DNA of 64,000 nucleotides. Origin: Methanogenium sp. S4BF. Its GTDB lineage: Archaea > Halobacteriota > Methanomicrobia > Methanomicrobiales > Methanomicrobiaceae. A program made the translations under genes and the position numbers. Under the pieces are notes generated by a model that had not been told where the DNA came from, ran no database searches, and was given only the letters and a program-made list of their open reading frames with translations. Location of the stretch: assembly GCF_029633965.1 (NCBI RefSeq), contig NZ_CP091277.1:2291940-2355939 (forward strand), given 5' to 3'. Position 1 is the first letter of the stretch. Every line of letters starts with the position of its first letter. Below are positions 1 to 8,986 of the stretch, one piece after another.

Positions 1-1
1 G

Positions 2-1438
2 CTCCTTGCAACGGATCTTGTCCTCCTCTTTTTTGCCGCCTCACTGGGGATCGCCTTTTTCCTCCGGATCCTCCTGTTAGGGGCGATTGTTGACCATCAT
101 CTCCGGCATATCCTGATGCCTGCCCTGACGCAGACGGGGTTGGCATCTCTCTTTGGCTGGCTGATTTATGGTGACGCATTTGCGTTGTTTGTCATCCCGC
201 TGCATCTCTTCTTTGGCCTTGCTGCCTGGGCGTTTATCTGGATTCTGGAACGGCCGATGAAACAGGCACTCGGTCTCTCGCCGCTCGGATTTGCGAATGC
301 GTTTATGGCCCATATGATCTATGGTTCAACGGCTCTCGAGGATTTCTTTCGCCAGATGGGAGATCCGGTAACGGCCATCTTCGGGACGCTTTTCTTCCGG
401 CGGGAAGGGAGGGATGCGATGACGGTCACCGCCCCCAATTTCCATCCGGGGCCGCTGGGAGAGATCGGCGGTTCGGCCCTGCCACGGCTCCTTACTGAGA
501 GTCTGGATGGCCGGGCACTGGTATTCCATGGGATGGCGACGCATGATTTTAATCCGGTCTCTGCATCTGAGGTGGAGACGATTGCAGCGTCCATCCGGGA
601 TGCACAGAAAAGAGGTTCTGACTGGCATGCGACTGCCACCCATGCACGACGGTATCAGGCAGGATCCGTCTCTGTCCTGGCGCAGGCATTTGGCGATACC
701 ATCTTCATAGCCGCAACGCGGTCCCCGGATATCACCGACGATGTGGAATACGCCGTCGGTCTTGCCATCATTGAAGAGGGAAAGCGCTGGTTCCGCCACG
801 TCGTCCTCGCAGATGCCCATAACAGTTTTATCGACCTGCCCCCGCCGGTCCTCCTCGGAAGCCGCATTGCAGAGGACTACCGGGAAGCAGCTGCCCTTGC
901 CTGTAAGTCGCTTGCAGGTGAGCCGCAGTATCCCTATTCCATTGGGTTTTCCCGGCTGGATGTGCCCTTTTCCCATGAAGAGGGGTTCGGGGATCTTGGT
1001 GTGATGGCGATGGTGACGGTGGTGGAAGAGAAAGAAACCATCTGGCTTGTCTTTGATGGCAACAACCTCCACGTAGGCATCCGTGAGGAACTCCGGGATC
1101 TCCTCCTGCTGGAGTGTGCGGAATGTGAAATAAGCACCAGTGACACCCATGTGGTCAATATGGCATCCGGCAAAAATCCAGTCGGGTGGAAGGTGCCTCT
1201 CCCCCTCTTTTTGCCTTTTGTCCGTGAAGCGGTGGACAGTGCACGTGAGGATGCCGCCCCCGCTGAAAGTGCAGGCGGGACCGCACACTGTGCAGATGTA
1301 GTGGTATTCGGGTCGCAGCGTATCACCCAGCTTGCGGGCATCGTCACCGGGAGTGTCGGGATTGTCTGGCCGGTGGCCCTGATTATCACCCTGTTTGCGT
1401 TCCTCTCAACCGGTGTGGTATTTTTTATACTGAGCTAA
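2..1438 (+). CDS. DUF2070 family membrane protein (5' truncated)
   Basis: The reading frame is open from the left edge, so the true start lies outside the window; an internal ATG at 116 sits within a hydrophobic stretch and is not the start. About 478 residues are visible: an N-terminal multi-helix membrane part, a soluble domain of roughly 300 residues rich in His and Asp (motifs APNFHPGP, GMATHDFNP, LADAHNS), and a C-terminal hydrophobic hairpin ending FFILS. This layout matches DUF2070, an archaeal membrane family of unknown function. The conserved His/Asp clusters suggest a metal site, which is inference. It faces the next gene convergently. Confidence 0.8.
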   Translation, partial: LLATDLVLLFFAASLGIAFFLRILLLGAIVDHHLRHILMPALTQTGLASLFGWLIYGDAFALFVIPLHLFFGLAAWAFIWILERPMKQALGLSPLGFANAFMAHMIYGSTALEDFFRQMGDPVTAIFGTLFFRREGRDAMTVTAPNFHPGPLGEIGGSALPRLLTESLDGRALVFHGMATHDFNPVSASEVETIAASIRDAQKRGSDWHATATHARRYQAGSVSVLAQAFGDTIFIAATRSPDITDDVEYAVGLAIIEEGKRWFRHVVLADAHNSFIDLPPPVLLGSRIAEDYREAAALACKSLAGEPQYPYSIGFSRLDVPFSHEEGFGDLGVMAMVTVVEEKETIWLVFDGNNLHVGIREELRDLLLLECAECEISTSDTHVVNMASGKNPVGWKVPLPLFLPFVREAVDSAREDAAPAESAGGTAHCADVVVFGSQRITQLAGIVTGSVGIVWPVALIITLFAFLSTGVVFFILS

Positions 1439-1657
1439 AAAGCACAGGTGATACGATGACAGATATCAGAAACAATCAGGAACACGTTTTTTTCATCTAT
1501 TCGGGGGGTGTGTATCGGCCTTTTGATTGCAGGAGTTCGCTCTCAGGCGTCATGCCTGTGGTAATTTCTGATGCGGGCTAATTTGTGGAAAGTGCCGGAA
1601 TTGGGAAATAAACCCTGAAAACGGAAGAAATAATATTCGAAAAATGTTTGATGAGAG

Positions 1658-2008
1658 TTACTCGTAACTGCGGTCATGGTCGCCATCAGGTTTCTCCGGC
1701 AGGGTGATGGAATCTGCCATATCAATCTCCACTCCGCCAAATATACCGGCAGCAAGGTTGTAGATGACTGCAATGATGGCGCCTGTGATAAACCCGATGA
1801 TGGCATAAACTACTGTCAGTATAAGGATTGCAACGATAGCCCACACAAGCGTCATTTCTCCGACCGGCAATGAATAGAACGGCGCTGCAGCGACTCCAAA
1901 GAGGGCGATCAACACTGCCAGTACGGCTGCGATAAACCCAATCACAAGGGATACTGCAGCAAAGATCTTTGCTAGAGAAAAAACCTGAATACTTCTGATT
2001 TCAGACAT
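1658..2008 (-). CDS. small hypothetical membrane protein
   Basis: This 116-residue protein has two to three predicted transmembrane stretches (about residues 12-45 and 52-90), with a glycine/alanine-rich second half and an acidic, charged tail. No catalytic motif is visible. It resembles the short archaeal membrane proteins of unknown role with an IIGFITGAI-type helix, but I do not recognise a named family. It is monocistronic, convergent with the DUF2070 gene and divergent from phosphoribulokinase. A stretch of T/A-rich sequence just upstream (2013-2055) could hold its promoter. Confidence 0.7.
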   Translation of the reverse strand: MSEIRSIQVFSLAKIFAAVSLVIGFIAAVLAVLIALFGVAAAPFYSLPVGEMTLVWAIVAILILTVVYAIIGFITGAIIAVIYNLAAGIFGGVEIDMADSITLPEKPDGDHDRSYE

Positions 2009-2306
2009 ATTTCACCTGATAATCTTTTTGCTCGTCTTTTATACGTAAATATATGCTGGTTTACAGGCTAACCGGCACGAAATGGCCCTGCGCCATGAGA
2101 TTCACCGATCCATCATTATGATAATGTGCCTCTTTCTTCACCGCTTCTTCTTGCCTTCCGGGATGCGATGCCGGGCATTCGGGGTGTTGGGTTAACACCG
2201 GATATATTCTGCGAACACCCGTCCGGGACGGTGTCTGCCTCATCTCTTCCGTAGCTTCATGTTTCGACCGGTGCCCTTTATACTGTCCGGCGAGGAGGTA
2301 CCATCA

Positions 2307-3290
2307 ATGGAAACCGGGAACTTCAGGGATACAATACGGGCGTCTGAATGCATCTATCTGATTGGTGTTGCAGGGGATTCGGGGTCGGGTAAGACCACCT
2401 TTACCCGGGCATTCCGTGAAATATTCGGACCGGATCTGGTCTGTTCGTTCTCGATGGATGATTATCATATCCTTGACAGGGATGCCCGTGCGAAACGGGG
2501 CATCACCCCCCTGCACCCGGATGCGAATAATATTTCGCTCTTTGAGGAGCATATCTCCCTTTTGAAACAGGGACGGACAGTATCCAAGCCCTCCTATAAC
2601 CATACGACCGGGACCTTTGATGCTCCGTCCCTCTTTTCCCCGAAAAAGATTGTGATCGTAGAAGGGCTGCACCCGTTTTCAACGGCAAAACTGCGCAGAC
2701 TGTTTGATTTCACCTGTTATGTTGATCCGGACGATGAGGTTAAGTTCGCATGGAAGATAGCCCGTGATGTTGGGGACCGTGGATATTCCCGCGATCAGGT
2801 GACCGCAGAGATTTGTACACGCAAACCGGATTATGAGGCATATGTGGCCCCCCAGAAGCAGTATGCCGATGCCATTCTCAAAATCACACCCTCGGTCTAT
2901 GATGCATCCCAGACGCGGGGCATGTATGCGGTCAGCCTGCTGCAGGAACGGTTCGAAAAGACCATAAAGAACATTGTCATCCCCTTGGATCTCTTTGCGA
3001 TGACCTCCCTTGCGGAACGGGATTTTCTCATCGGCTTCCGGTCTGAAGAGCAGTCCGGAAGAAAGATGGGCGCCATCCGGTTCGATGGTGATTTCCGGGT
3101 TGAGGTGATTCGTCGCCTTGAGGAGGCAGTAGAAGAGGAGACCGGAGTTGGCCCCGTCTCCCTCTTTGCGGGACGGGAGTACGTGACCGCTACTGAGGCA
3201 ATGGAGCTGATTTTAGCGTGGCGTATCATCAACCGGCGTATCTTTATGGAGTGCCGGATGCAGGCTGACGCATGTATGAAAGTGGTGTGA
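2307..3290 (+). CDS. prk: archaeal phosphoribulokinase / uridine kinase-like P-loop kinase
   Basis: The protein of about 327 residues has a P-loop at residues 20-30 (GVAGDSGSGKT), followed by the kinase signature SMDDYH and the loop IVEGLHPF typical of the phosphoribulokinase/uridine kinase superfamily. Length and motifs fit the archaeal PRK described in Methanospirillum hungatei, which makes ribulose-1,5-bisphosphate in the reductive hexulose-phosphate pathway. The ATG at 2307 is preferred over one at 2259 because GAGGAGGT lies 8 nt upstream. A TATA-like CTTTATAC at 2275-2282 lies close by. Its 3' end overlaps the end of the helicase gene on the other strand by 47 nt. Uridine kinase is the alternative. 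Confidence 0.8.
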   Translation: METGNFRDTIRASECIYLIGVAGDSGSGKTTFTRAFREIFGPDLVCSFSMDDYHILDRDARAKRGITPLHPDANNISLFEEHISLLKQGRTVSKPSYNHTTGTFDAPSLFSPKKIVIVEGLHPFSTAKLRRLFDFTCYVDPDDEVKFAWKIARDVGDRGYSRDQVTAEICTRKPDYEAYVAPQKQYADAILKITPSVYDASQTRGMYAVSLLQERFEKTIKNIVIPLDLFAMTSLAERDFLIGFRSEEQSGRKMGAIRFDGDFRVEVIRRLEEAVEEETGVGPVSLFAGREYVTATEAMELILAWRIINRRIFMECRMQADACMKVV

Positions 3291-5565
3291 TCTGTTCCGC
3301 AGCGTCATCGCCGGGAGATTTTGTGCCATCGGCGATGCACATCATCCCCAGGAGCATCGCCGCACCGGCCTTGTCAAGCGGCTGGTTCATGGATCCGCAT
3401 TTGGGTGAGAATATGCACGAGGGGCAGCCGCTCTCACAGGTGCATTCCGTGATCAAGTCGTGCGTCATCCGGATGATCTCTGCAAAATCGGAATATCCGG
3501 CAGCGGCGAGGCCTGCTCCGCCCTCATATCCATCGTAAACCATGATCGTGGGCATGCCGGTATCTGCTGCACAGAGGGTGGAAAATCCGCCCAGATCCTG
3601 CCGGTCACAGAGGACCGCCGCAGGCATCATGGCAATTAGTGCGTGTTCGATGGCATGCAGTGTGCCTGCAGGATCATAGCCCGCACCCTCAAGGGCTGCC
3701 ATCTCCTCCGGTGTGAAAGTGAACCAGAAGGCTTCGGTTGCAAAGGTGAGAGGAGGCAGAGAGAGCGGCTCTGTCATTACCGGTTTCCCATACCGGGTCA
3801 CCCGGTAGGCCGGATAGTGTTCACTGATTATGACATTTCCAAATGATAGGCGGCATCCCTGCGTATGGGTGGCTTTCTCTTCCCGTGCTGACTCCGGATG
3901 TCCTGATGAGAGGACACTGGTCCGGAAATCGACATTTGACCGGTCCGCCCGGATGATGCCTGTTTCCGGGTCAAATGAGGAGATGAGATAGGTATCTCCT
4001 GCATGCAGGAAGACGGCACCCGGATGTGCCTCACGAAATGCCTGTCCGGTCTCTATGGTCTCGATGATTTTTCCGTCGGATACAATTTTCAGTTGTTTTC
4101 CACCGGTTCCTGAGATCTGGACGATCTCTGCGGGTCGGGCTGATCCGCTGTAGACGGCACCACGGCCGGTCCGGGTAAGTGCCCCGCCCCGGACGAGCTC
4201 TTCTGTTATGCCGGATGCTGACGGACCGAACCAGAAGGTGCAGTCTTCATCTGTCAATGGAAATTCAGCTGCTGCACAGAGCAGGTGGCCTGCCAGAATA
4301 TAGGGATTCTCCGGGCTTATCGCGACATTTTCGGCAGGCCTGCCGAAGAATGCATCCGGGTGGTGTATATAATACTGATCCAGCGGGTTTTCTGATGCAA
4401 CAAGGACGGAGAGTGCATGGCGTGTCGTCCGCCCCGCCCTGCCGGAGCGCTGCCATGCTGCATTGCGGGTGGGGGGGAATCCCGCCATAATAACGGCATC
4501 GAGGCCTCCGATATCGATACCGACCTCCAGGGCATCTGTTGAGACAATCCCCCGGAAACTCCCGTTTTTGAGACCATTCTCCAGTTTCCGGCGGTCATCC
4601 GGGAGATATCCTGCACGATATGCAGGGATTTTTCCGGAATGATGCCGTTCTGCCATACTGGCAAGTGTCTCCGCTCCTTTCCGTGAATTGGTAAAAGCAA
4701 GCGTCTGCAGATCATGTGCCACACAGCATTTCATCAGTGAGGCGGCCGCCCGATAGGTGGTGTCTTTCTCATCCGGGGAGGTGTACGGGTTATAAAAGAG
4801 AAAACTCCGTGGCCCTGCCGGTGCTCCGGATGAAGATATCACGGAGACGTCCCTGCCCGTCAGCGTGCGGGCAAAGGGGGCCGGGTTTCCTATGGTGGCA
4901 CTGGCAAGGAGTATCCGCGGATGGCTGCCGTAGAGAGCAGCCACCCTGAGTGTCCGCCGGAAGAGAAGTGCCGCATGCGACCCTGCAACACCCCGGTACC
5001 GGTGTGCTTCGTCAATCACGAGGTACCTGATGTTTTTCCAGAACCGCTGCCAGAGCGAGTGCCAGGAGAGGATATGGTGCAGTTCGTGTGGATTTGAGAG
5101 AATCATCCGTGATGATGCACGGATCTCTTTTCTCCTGCTCTTCGGGGTGTCGCCGTCATACACTGCCGGCTTCGCGTCGGGAACAATGTCACTGCACAGT
5201 GATGTGGCGGTTGTTAACTGGTCACGTGTCAGTGCCTTTGTCGGAAAGAGCAGGAGTGCACAGGCGGCAGGGTCGGTGCTCAGCCCTTCCAGGACAGGGA
5301 TCATATAGGCGAGGGTTTTTCCGGATGCTGTCGGGGTGGCAAGCATCACATCCCGGCCTTCAGATACCGCGCTGCGTGCTGCGGCCTGATGCGTATAGAG
5401 GCGCAGGTTTTTCTCTCTGCAGTATTTCCTCACTCTGTCTTCCAGCGGTGGAACGGGCTCTGCATACTGTGCCGCTGCACCGGCCTCCTCCCCACGGTGA
5501 GTCACATGGCCGGCATATATCGGATCTGTGCAGATCCTGTCTGTCAGACCTGCGGGCACAGGCAC
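3244..5565 (-). CDS. mrfA: MrfA/Hrq1-type DEAD/DEAH helicase with C-terminal MZB zinc domain
   Basis: This 773-residue superfamily 2 helicase has Walker A (ATPTASGKT, about residues 77-85), DEAH (185-188), LASATIG, and motif VI QRSGRAGR. The C-terminal DUF1998/MZB region carries four clustered cysteines (CTCESGCPSC and SPKC, near 705-723). That architecture defines the MrfA (YprA)/Hrq1 helicases, 3'-5' translocases that act in repair of mitomycin-type DNA damage in Bacillus. The gene overlaps the end of the upstream nuclease gene by 22 nt, which implies translational coupling and a shared function. Lhr-type helicases lack this Cys pattern, so they are less likely. Confidence 0.88.
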   Translation of the reverse strand: MPVPAGLTDRICTDPIYAGHVTHRGEEAGAAAQYAEPVPPLEDRVRKYCREKNLRLYTHQAAARSAVSEGRDVMLATPTASGKTLAYMIPVLEGLSTDPAACALLLFPTKALTRDQLTTATSLCSDIVPDAKPAVYDGDTPKSRRKEIRASSRMILSNPHELHHILSWHSLWQRFWKNIRYLVIDEAHRYRGVAGSHAALLFRRTLRVAALYGSHPRILLASATIGNPAPFARTLTGRDVSVISSSGAPAGPRSFLFYNPYTSPDEKDTTYRAAASLMKCCVAHDLQTLAFTNSRKGAETLASMAERHHSGKIPAYRAGYLPDDRRKLENGLKNGSFRGIVSTDALEVGIDIGGLDAVIMAGFPPTRNAAWQRSGRAGRTTRHALSVLVASENPLDQYYIHHPDAFFGRPAENVAISPENPYILAGHLLCAAAEFPLTDEDCTFWFGPSASGITEELVRGGALTRTGRGAVYSGSARPAEIVQISGTGGKQLKIVSDGKIIETIETGQAFREAHPGAVFLHAGDTYLISSFDPETGIIRADRSNVDFRTSVLSSGHPESAREEKATHTQGCRLSFGNVIISEHYPAYRVTRYGKPVMTEPLSLPPLTFATEAFWFTFTPEEMAALEGAGYDPAGTLHAIEHALIAMMPAAVLCDRQDLGGFSTLCAADTGMPTIMVYDGYEGGAGLAAAGYSDFAEIIRMTHDLITECTCESGCPSCIFSPKCGSMNQPLDKAGAAMLLGMMCIADGTKSPGDDAAEQITPLSYMRQPASGTP

Positions 5566-6611
5566 CCCTCCAGAAGGCGTTCGTAGATGAGAGGAAGATT
5601 GGCAATATCAAGGCGGTTGTGCTCTGTAATCGGTACCAGAGGTCCGGGATTGCCTGACCGGCGGTATGTTTGGTAATACCATGGCACCAGGCTGCCGGGC
5701 AGATCCTCCTCCCGGTACCGACCGAGAATCTTTCCTTCGACGGTCCCCAGGCGGCAGTCGGGCATTTTCCCTCTCCACTGCCGGCGAACGTGATGGAGAA
5801 GATCGGTATGTGCAGGTGTGTCGGGAGTGGGAATGCCATAATAGCCTGCACGGTCCCTGATGAACGGATAATCAAATGCCCTGCCATTGTAGGTGACAAG
5901 GCGGGTGGTGCCGGTGATCTCTGCCATGACAGCCGAAAGAGCACCGGGCTCTTCTCTGATGTCACGCAGCAGGTACTGGGTGATTGTCATATATGTGCCC
6001 TGAATTCTGCCGGTGCCGAGGAGAATCGCAGGCCGGGAGAAGATGCCCAGTGTCTCGATATCAACAAAGAGGAGGTCTGAGGCAGGGGTTGTGAGGGAGA
6101 AGAGCAGTGAGAGATTGTCGGAGGGCGAGCGCCTCATACAGCAGTGTGCCTCCAGAAATGCCCAGTTTTGTGCATCTGCCGCATCCGCAATGACGCGTGC
6201 GTCCGCACCAAACCGGGAATGGGTCCTGAGATCCGAAATTCCCCGGATGCCCCTTCTGCGCATTTTTTCAGCAGTAACCTCTCCTATACCGGGGATCAGG
6301 CGAAGTTCATGCATGATGGCCTCAGAAAGGACGGTTATATCCGGGCGCCGGAATCGTATAGCTTCAGACGTTTCAACTGCATAACAGGTCCCCTGTGTGG
6401 TCTCAATCTCATGGCCGCCAAAGACTTCTTCCACTGTACAGCCCTCATACTCCACCATCAGGGCACGCTGCATACGGTGTGCACTCATCGGAGTGGTAAT
6501 TCCCGGAAACCATCCCGATGATTCCGGTATGCATGTATCCATAGTATATGCAGCAGCCGTTTCCCCTGCCCATCTCTCTGCAATTCCGGTGATCAGTCTC
6601 CCGTCATACAT
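5544..6611 (-). CDS. mrfB: MrfB/YprB-type RNase H-fold exonuclease with helix-hairpin-helix
   Basis: The protein has 355 residues. A helix-hairpin-helix (LIPGIGEVTAEKM, about 105-117) is followed by a DEDD-type RNase H-like fold: D184/E186 in VDIETLG, N242/D247 in YNGRAFDY, and H331/D335 in HNRLD. This is the catalytic set of YprB/MrfB-type 3'-5' exonucleases. It is the first gene of a two-gene operon with the MrfA-like helicase. Together they are the partner pair known from Bacillus subtilis mrfAB (mitomycin repair). The function in this archaeon is inferred from domain pairing and operon structure. Confidence 0.82.
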   Translation of the reverse strand: MYDGRLITGIAERWAGETAAAYTMDTCIPESSGWFPGITTPMSAHRMQRALMVEYEGCTVEEVFGGHEIETTQGTCYAVETSEAIRFRRPDITVLSEAIMHELRLIPGIGEVTAEKMRRRGIRGISDLRTHSRFGADARVIADAADAQNWAFLEAHCCMRRSPSDNLSLLFSLTTPASDLLFVDIETLGIFSRPAILLGTGRIQGTYMTITQYLLRDIREEPGALSAVMAEITGTTRLVTYNGRAFDYPFIRDRAGYYGIPTPDTPAHTDLLHHVRRQWRGKMPDCRLGTVEGKILGRYREEDLPGSLVPWYYQTYRRSGNPGPLVPITEHNRLDIANLPLIYERLLEGCLCPQV

Positions 6612-6751
6612 CTTCTGTACCGGTTCTCAGGCTGTGAGTAGTAAAGTGCATGCCGGGGAGGGTGAAAGTAAGCAAGGGCTTTACCTTTCCCTTTAACCTG
6701 AGATGGGCAGGAGGGTCAGTCTTTTCTGTTCATCTGACAGAATCGATACTG

Positions 6752-7882
6752 ATGAAACAGGTTCACCGGCAGTATCTGCTCATGATAGCTGTGCTTGTTG
6801 TCTCTGTTGCTGCATGCGGATGTACCTCCTCTCTCTTCAGTTCGGGTCCCACGGCGGACTATCCGGAGGTGGGTCCGTACGAAGAGGATGGCAGGCTTGT
6901 TACATCATCGCTGGTATTCCCCTTCCAGAAGAGCCATGTGCCGGTATCCGTGACTGTGCCGCAGGGTCTGTATGAGGTCGCATCCGGTGCTGACAAACGG
7001 GCCGTTCTTCTCGGTGATTGGGAGGAAGATGACGACTGGACCACCGGGTATTATCTCTCGTTTCTTACGGATCCGCAGATGGAGCTGGTGTATTCTGCCA
7101 CTGCTGACGCCCTGAAGACAGGCGCATCCGGAACATCATACAGCAGTGATGAATATCTTGAATATCTGACGGTCTATGTGCAGTCACTGGCATATGACAC
7201 CAGTCCCGACGAAGCAGGGCCAAAATTCCCGGTTGAGACCGTTGTTGAGACAGCGGGCGACTGCGATGACAAGAGCATTCTTCTTGCAGGCCTCCTCTCG
7301 CGGGAAGGGTATAATGTCTCACTCTTTTACTTTCCCGATGATTCGCATATGGCGGTGGGGGTTGCATCTGATGAATCCGGATTCCGTGGCAGCGGGTATC
7401 TCTTTATTGAAACAACCAATGTGAGCCTTGTCGGCATTCCCACGGAGAAGTTCGAGAATGGTGAAGCGCTCACATCAGACCTGTTTGTCATTCCTGTCGG
7501 GAACGGCACGAAGGAGTATGGAAAGGCGGATGAAACACGATGGATTGAACGGGCGGCAGCCGAGGCACGCCTGCGTGCGGAGACTGAGGGGGCCTCCCTT
7601 GCTGCGCAGGAAGATGAGCTGGATCAGATGAAGCGTGATCTGGATGAGGAAAATGCCGCCCTCTCACGCCTGAAGCGATCCGGTGACATTCGTGGGTATA
7701 ACGCCGCGGTTGACGCCTACAACCGGCGTGTGGCTGAATACAATCAGCTGCTTGAAGAATACCGCATCAGTTATGCTGTGTATCTCAAAGATGTAGAATT
7801 TGCCAATTTTGTAGCAACTCATCTCTATGATCGTCCCGGTCTCTCTGATGCGGTCACTGTCTGGGAACGCGGACTGGGATAA
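6752..7882 (+). CDS. transglutaminase-like lipoprotein with C-terminal coiled coil
   Basis: Starting at the ATG at 6752 gives 376 residues with a signal peptide and lipobox (VAAC, Cys22 or the nearby Cys24), so the protein is probably lipid-anchored outside the membrane. The middle contains the transglutaminase/cysteine-protease core: the Cys in AGDCDDKS and the His in DDSHMAVGV. After about residue 270 comes a charged heptad-like coiled coil (EDELDQMKRDLDEE region). Longer starts at 6650 would put 34 unlikely residues before the signal peptide. Substrate unknown. Divergent from mrfB; the shared 140-nt gap must carry both promoters. Confidence 0.8.
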   Translation: MKQVHRQYLLMIAVLVVSVAACGCTSSLFSSGPTADYPEVGPYEEDGRLVTSSLVFPFQKSHVPVSVTVPQGLYEVASGADKRAVLLGDWEEDDDWTTGYYLSFLTDPQMELVYSATADALKTGASGTSYSSDEYLEYLTVYVQSLAYDTSPDEAGPKFPVETVVETAGDCDDKSILLAGLLSREGYNVSLFYFPDDSHMAVGVASDESGFRGSGYLFIETTNVSLVGIPTEKFENGEALTSDLFVIPVGNGTKEYGKADETRWIERAAAEARLRAETEGASLAAQEDELDQMKRDLDEENAALSRLKRSGDIRGYNAAVDAYNRRVAEYNQLLEEYRISYAVYLKDVEFANFVATHLYDRPGLSDAVTVWERGLG

Positions 7883-8254
7883 ATCCACATTTTGTGCATT
7901 TTTCCCCGCGCCTCTTTCATGCAGAGATGATTGGGTAGATAGGCCGGGGGGTGCTCTCATAGGAATACTCTGTTCTTTTTTCACCCGTTGTCCTGCTGGA
8001 GAAGAATGCCTGCTTGGACATCTGGCTTCTCCGGATGATCTGCGGATGGTCTTTTGCCCGTGTTGCGATGAACTGAAATGTCTGTGACATACTCCAGACT
8101 CGGGACCGTGGATATAAGGTACTGATCTGTGTGGAGGGCGAAAGTGAATTCGGTATTTCCGGTTTGAAGGGTCAACCTTCTGCATCCAATCGTCCCGGAG
8201 CAAGGACGACATCGCTATATCACATCCGATCAGATATAGATCATAGTTGATGCT
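7883..8254. other. intergenic region upstream of sufC
   Basis: These 372 nt contain no convincing gene. Short open frames here lack family resemblance. Near the end, TCAGATATAGATCATAG (about 8230-8246) contains a TATA-like element 15-25 nt before the sufC ATG, and I see no strong Shine-Dalgarno, so a leaderless or short-leader sufC transcript is plausible. The half-palindromic GATCAGATATAGATC could also bind a regulator, which is speculative. Confidence 0.4.
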
Positions 8255-8986
8255 ATGCTGAATGTTGAAGATCTCCACGTTGAAGTGGGTGGAAAAGAGG
8301 TAATCCATGGGGTAAATCTCCGGATACCCGAGGGAGAAACCCATGTCCTGATGGGGCCGAACGGGTCCGGGAAGACAACCCTTCTCCGTTCAATTATGGG
8401 ATTCAGTAATTACACCGTGACTGAAGGGCGTATTATCTTCCGGGGACATGATGTCACCGAACTCCCAATGTATGAACGGGCACGCTATGGCATGGGTCTG
8501 ATGTTTCAGCGCCCACCGACCATTGCCGGCCTCAAACTTGGCAAACTGCTGGATGTAATGTCCGGTGGAACACCAGCAAAGGCGTATGAATATGCTGAAA
8601 AGATGAATATGAGTTCGTTTCTGGACCGGGATCTGAATGCGAATTTCTCCGGTGGCGAGATCAAACGCAGTGAAGTGCTCCAGCTGATGGTCCAGCAGCC
8701 TGATTTTGTCATGCTTGATGAACCGGAAAGCGGCGTGGATCTTGAAAATATAGCCCTTATCGGAAAAGCGATTGCACGGCTTGTCGATAAGGATCGGCAT
8801 ATTATAAACCGCCAGAAGTCCGGCCTCATCATTACCCACACTGGTTTTATCATGGATTATCTGGAGGCAGATGCCGGCCACATGCTCTGTAATGGTGAGA
8901 TACGGTGCCGCGGCAACCCGCGGGAAATACTGAAGGTGATTCAGGAACGCGGATATCAGGAGTGTATTGAATGCGCAAAGATATAG
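8255..8986 (+). CDS. sufC: Fe-S cluster assembly ATPase SufC
   Basis: The 243-residue ABC ATPase has Walker A (GPNGSGKTT, about 36-44), a signature loop (FSGGEIKRSE), Walker B (FVMLDEPESGVD) and a switch His (ITHTG). The SGGE(I/M)KR..E signature and the DEPESG(V/L)D Walker B are diagnostic for SufC. It energises the SufBC scaffold that builds Fe-S clusters in the cytosol. Its end overlaps sufB by 16 nt, so the two are one translational unit. The minimal SufBC pair without SufD or SufS is normal for methanogens. Confidence 0.94.
   Translation: MLNVEDLHVEVGGKEVIHGVNLRIPEGETHVLMGPNGSGKTTLLRSIMGFSNYTVTEGRIIFRGHDVTELPMYERARYGMGLMFQRPPTIAGLKLGKLLDVMSGGTPAKAYEYAEKMNMSSFLDRDLNANFSGGEIKRSEVLQLMVQQPDFVMLDEPESGVDLENIALIGKAIARLVDKDRHIINRQKSGLIITHTGFIMDYLEADAGHMLCNGEIRCRGNPREILKVIQERGYQECIECAKI

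Noticed and set aside
326-1288. 320-residue open frame opposite the DUF2070 gene
   Set aside because: It is a shadow of a well-supported gene; its translation has no family motif and is dominated by His/Arg/Cys runs.
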